A stretch of DNA of 7,899 nucleotides from contig JAIRKN010000175.1 of the NCBI GenBank assembly GCA_031260095.1, positions 1 to 7,899 on the forward strand, read 5' to 3'. Below are positions 5,989 through 7,899 of this stretch, piece after piece. A program made the position numbers and the translations under genes. This DNA is from Tannerella sp. Lineage in GTDB: Bacteria > Bacteroidota > Bacteroidia > Bacteroidales > Tannerellaceae. Position 1 is the first letter of the stretch, and every line of letters begins with the position of its first letter. Under the pieces are notes generated by a model. That model searched no databases, had not been told where the DNA came from, and saw only the letters and a program-made list of their open reading frames with translations.

Positions 5989-7368
5989 TTACCATTTGTA
6001 GCTGAATCCAAACGAAAACATCTCATTCATCTGCAAATACGTATCGGAGTCAGGCACTTTTGTTACACCATCATCATATCGCAGATATAAATAGAGAGTG
6101 GTGGAAAAAAATTTGCTTAGCGCAATATCTACTTTGTTTTCAAATTCGCCGGTTACACGTTCGTAGTTGGTAAAGTAATTAAATCGCGAATACCAGGTTA
6201 CGGTTTTGCTGAACCGGGTGTTATTCGTCATGTTAATAGACGATCCGAAAGTTTTCATTATATGTTTGTAAGTCCCGTCTTCATTCTTTTCAAAATAAGC
6301 TCCAAGATTGATGTTTTTATTTGTGCTGTACATGTATTTGAATGCAAAAGGTTCCAGAGATACTGCCAGATCTACCGAACGATTCGGTTTTTTGAATTTT
6401 GGTTTCACATTATATGTCATACCGACCCCGATATTGATCGTAAAAGGCGCCAGAAAGGCGGAGTTTTTGGTTTCGGTATTGGCGATGTATTTATTGCCCA
6501 TAGAGGTAATGAATTCGGTAGAAGAGGAGTAGTTCCAGTTTTTGATCGCTTTCAATCCGAAATTACTGCGAAAACGAAGTTCGTCGCTTCCTATCGTGTA
6601 ATCCCGCAAAGTATCGTTGGGAGCATTATTTATGGTAAATGTTGTGGTTAATGTATTTGTCAGTGATATTTTACCTCTTACATAGTTGTACGAGGTATTT
6701 GTACTGGTGTAAATGTTCATATTGTCGATTTCACCTTTATACCAGTTTGTAGAACTCTTGTTCTGGGAAAATTTTATGTCTGCGGAAAACGATGACGTCC
6801 AATATTTCCTGTCGGGTATAAATTTAACGATCGAGTCAACTGTTTCCGGCGCCGCAGGAGTCGCTTTAATCTCTAATTTGACCTGTTCATTGGATTTGTC
6901 AATACTCTTAGGTTTTATGATCTTGTCCGGTAATTGTTTACTTGTATATTGAAAATTTTTGGGATCTTTGAGCATTACATTCTTGTATGCACTGTCTTCC
7001 AATTGTTTTTTCAGAAGATAGTATTTGAACATATTTTTGGCGCGTTTGTTTTCATATGTTATGGACGGAGGTATCTGGAGTCCCATTAAGGCAATAGAGT
7101 CGCGGTTAAATTTATAATCCGGTTTAGGAAACATACCACCACGAAATACCAGAGGGATATAAAAATCATTATCAATCATTGCTTCTTTCAGTGATCCGTA
7201 ACGATGGGGAGGCCATGGTTCCAAAGTAGATTTAGTCCATGCCATCACTTCTTCCGATAATCCTGTTGTTTTACTGCTCTGCGCATTTGTATCCGCAATG
7301 ATAACCAGTAAAAAAGTAAAAAACAAAATAACAGCTATTTTATGTTTCCTTATATCATTCATCATCAT
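5989..7368 (-). CDS. exported DUF3078-like outer-membrane beta-barrel protein
   Basis: The 459-residue product has a clear signal peptide: Lys/Arg-containing start, hydrophobic core at about 11-25, likely cleavage after NAQ at residue 30. Residues 31-188 form an N-terminal region that I do not recognise; it is Lys-rich with a probable linker around 150-185. From about 189 to the end the pattern is of alternating polar/aromatic strands. It opens with W190 and the segment STNWYKGEIDN (about 206-216), continues through strands rich in Asn/Thr/Tyr, and ends FSFGFSYKW with an aromatic last residue, as expected for outer-membrane barrels. The NWYKG start and the strand pattern recall DUF3078 of Bacteroidetes, whose function is unknown. 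Two alternative ATGs follow the first in frame. It is separated from the rnf operon by 118 bases and probably has its own promoter. Confidence 0.65.
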   Translation of the reverse strand: MMMNDIRKHKIAVILFFTFLLVIIADTNAQSSKTTGLSEEVMAWTKSTLEPWPPHRYGSLKEAMIDNDFYIPLVFRGGMFPKPDYKFNRDSIALMGLQIPPSITYENKRAKNMFKYYLLKKQLEDSAYKNVMLKDPKNFQYTSKQLPDKIIKPKSIDKSNEQVKLEIKATPAAPETVDSIVKFIPDRKYWTSSFSADIKFSQNKSSTNWYKGEIDNMNIYTSTNTSYNYVRGKISLTNTLTTTFTINNAPNDTLRDYTIGSDELRFRSNFGLKAIKNWNYSSSTEFITSMGNKYIANTETKNSAFLAPFTINIGVGMTYNVKPKFKKPNRSVDLAVSLEPFAFKYMYSTNKNINLGAYFEKNEDGTYKHIMKTFGSSINMTNNTRFSKTVTWYSRFNYFTNYERVTGEFENKVDIALSKFFSTTLYLYLRYDDGVTKVPDSDTYLQMNEMFSFGFSYKW

Positions 7369-7395
7369 ATTTCACCAATCGGTTTATACTGATTG

Positions 7396-7403
7396 CAAAT
7401 GTA
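7396..7403 (-). promoter_or_regulatory. candidate -7 promoter element for the DUF3078-like gene
   Basis: On the minus strand this reads TACATTTG, a full match to the Bacteroidetes -7 consensus TAnnTTTG. It lies 27 bases upstream of the ATG at 7368, which would give a short leader of about 20 bases. No good -33 TTTG is visible at the normal spacing. The weak purine stretch GGTGAAAT just before the start is the only candidate ribosome binding site. Confidence 0.5.
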
Positions 7404-7471
7404 CTATAATTTTTTGTATATTCTTTTGTCTTGTCCTAAATTTTCTTTACAGATTATAGTTTTTTGTCCTG

Positions 7472-7642
7472 CTATTGATTGACATTTGAGAATGTTGTCT
7501 TTTGCCGGTTCTTCACTTTCCGCGCTTCACGAAACCGGATTGTATCTTCTTCCACACTCGCGCCTGCCACGTAACGCGACCGTTCATAATAAGCCTGACG
7601 CTCTTGCCAAATAGCCGGTAATAATCGGTCTGAATTGAATCT
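7472..7642 (-). pseudogene. start-less 56-codon coding-like stretch, possible gene remnant
   Basis: On the minus strand a frame is open from just after a TAA (7643-7645) to a TAG (7472-7474). It reads DRLLPAIWQERQAYYERSRY, then VAGASVEEDTIRFREARKVK, then NRQKTTFSNVNQ at the end. The composition and codon choice (CGN arginine, GAA glutamate) look like a true soluble, charged protein end, but no plausible start codon precedes the body of the frame. Upstream in the same frame, the segment 7646-7696 reads NKTDFVHRHRLNLNSPD between stops. I do not recognise the family. It may be a decayed gene, a frameshifted gene end, or chance. Confidence 0.3.
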
Positions 7643-7803
7643 TTAATCCGGCGAATTGAGGTTCAGACGATGACGGTGGACGAAATCGGTTTTGTTTTAT
7701 TGTAGCGGGTGATGAACAGAGAAATCAGTTTGTATAACAGCGGATGGTTGGGGCTGAAAGATCGTGTCGTGGCTGGATCCGGCAAATGAGAGATCTGAAG
7801 ATA
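7643..7803. other. stretch without an intact gene
   Basis: No reading frame with a start codon and credible length is present on either strand. A 25-codon plus-strand frame starting with an ATG near 7712 and a start-less minus-strand frame ending near 7663 are both open. Neither resembles a known protein. Together with the remnant to its left and the hairpin to its right, this makes the whole of 7369-7863 an intergenic stretch of about 500 bases, unusually long beside the tightly packed operon. Confidence 0.4.
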
Positions 7804-7842
7804 AAGAGAGCGGCTATCGACTGTTTGCGACGCCGCTCTCTT
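7804..7842 (-). terminator. GC-rich hairpin, probable terminator of the partial gene at the right edge
   Basis: AAGAGAGCGGC (7804-7814) and GCCGCTCTCTT (7832-7842) are perfect 11-base reverse complements around a 17-base loop, inside which TCG (7817-7819) and CGA (7828-7830) can pair further. It starts 21 bases after the stop of the minus-strand partial gene (TAA 7864-7866). On that strand the stem is followed by TATCTTC after its own final TT, a short U-poor tail, so it is a plausible but not textbook intrinsic terminator. Confidence 0.65.
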
Positions 7843-7863
7843 ATTGATTTGTGAATGAACTGC

Positions 7864-7899
7864 TTATTTGGGCTGCTTTCCGATGTAAGCCAGAATGCC
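7864..7899 (-). CDS. C-terminal end of an unidentified minus-strand gene (partial)
   Basis: Read from the right edge on the minus strand the last codons are GILAYIGKQPK followed by TAA. This frame is chosen because the stop is followed 21 bases later by a strong hairpin terminator, as expected at a gene end. The two other frames would run through the hairpin. Eleven residues are too few to name a family. Confidence 0.45.
   Translation of the reverse strand, partial: GILAYIGKQPK

Noticed and set aside
7629..7675. Seven-base inverted repeat GTCTGAA...TTCAGAC as a mobile-element end
   Set aside because: It is too short, flanks no transposase-like sequence and shows no target-site duplication.
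1..7899. CRISPR array, tRNA or rRNA genes, insertion sequences
   Set aside because: No regularly spaced repeats, no cloverleaf-like or conserved rRNA segments, and no recognisable transposase were seen.

Overview
The window carries a complete Rnf electron-transport operon (ferredoxin:NAD+ oxidoreductase that pumps Na+ or H+) on the minus strand. The order of transcription is rseC-like, rnfB, rnfC, rnfD, rnfG, rnfE, rnfA. The organism is most likely a member of the Bacteroidetes, probably Bacteroidales. The reasons are the gene order, the long RnfB with many Fe-S motifs, TAnnTTTG-type -7 promoter elements upstream of two genes, starts that mostly lack a Shine-Dalgarno sequence, and an adjacent exported beta-barrel protein of the DUF3078 type. 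I cannot name the genus.

Layout from left to right: positions 1-65 may hold the last 20 codons of a plus-strand gene. Positions 66-247 are a non-coding gap between convergent genes with one AT-rich hairpin. Positions 248-5870 are the operon on the minus strand. Its genes are packed with gaps of 1 to 46 bases, and a good ribosome binding site before rnfG lies inside the end of rnfD. Positions 5871-5988 are the operon's leader and promoter region. They contain a perfect 26-bp dyad immediately before the rseC start codon. Positions 5989-7368 encode the DUF3078-like outer-membrane protein, also on the minus strand. Positions 7369-7899 contain no intact gene: a promoter for the DUF3078-like gene, a 56-codon start-less reading frame that looks like a gene remnant, a strong GC-rich hairpin, and the last 11 codons of another minus-strand gene.

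How the genes work together: RnfB takes electrons from reduced ferredoxin. RnfC carries the NAD(H) and flavin site. RnfA and RnfE are a homologous membrane pair whose conserved cysteines are known in the family to hold an Fe-S cluster inside the membrane. RnfD and RnfG carry covalent FMN, and RnfD is the main candidate for the ion path. The RseC-like protein is a small membrane protein often found with Rnf/Rsx systems.

I found no undescribed multi-gene system. The most interesting local signals are two extra flavinylation-like heptads in the low-complexity C-terminal tail of RnfG, the perfect dyad at the 5' end of the operon, and the unexplained coding-like stretch at the right end.
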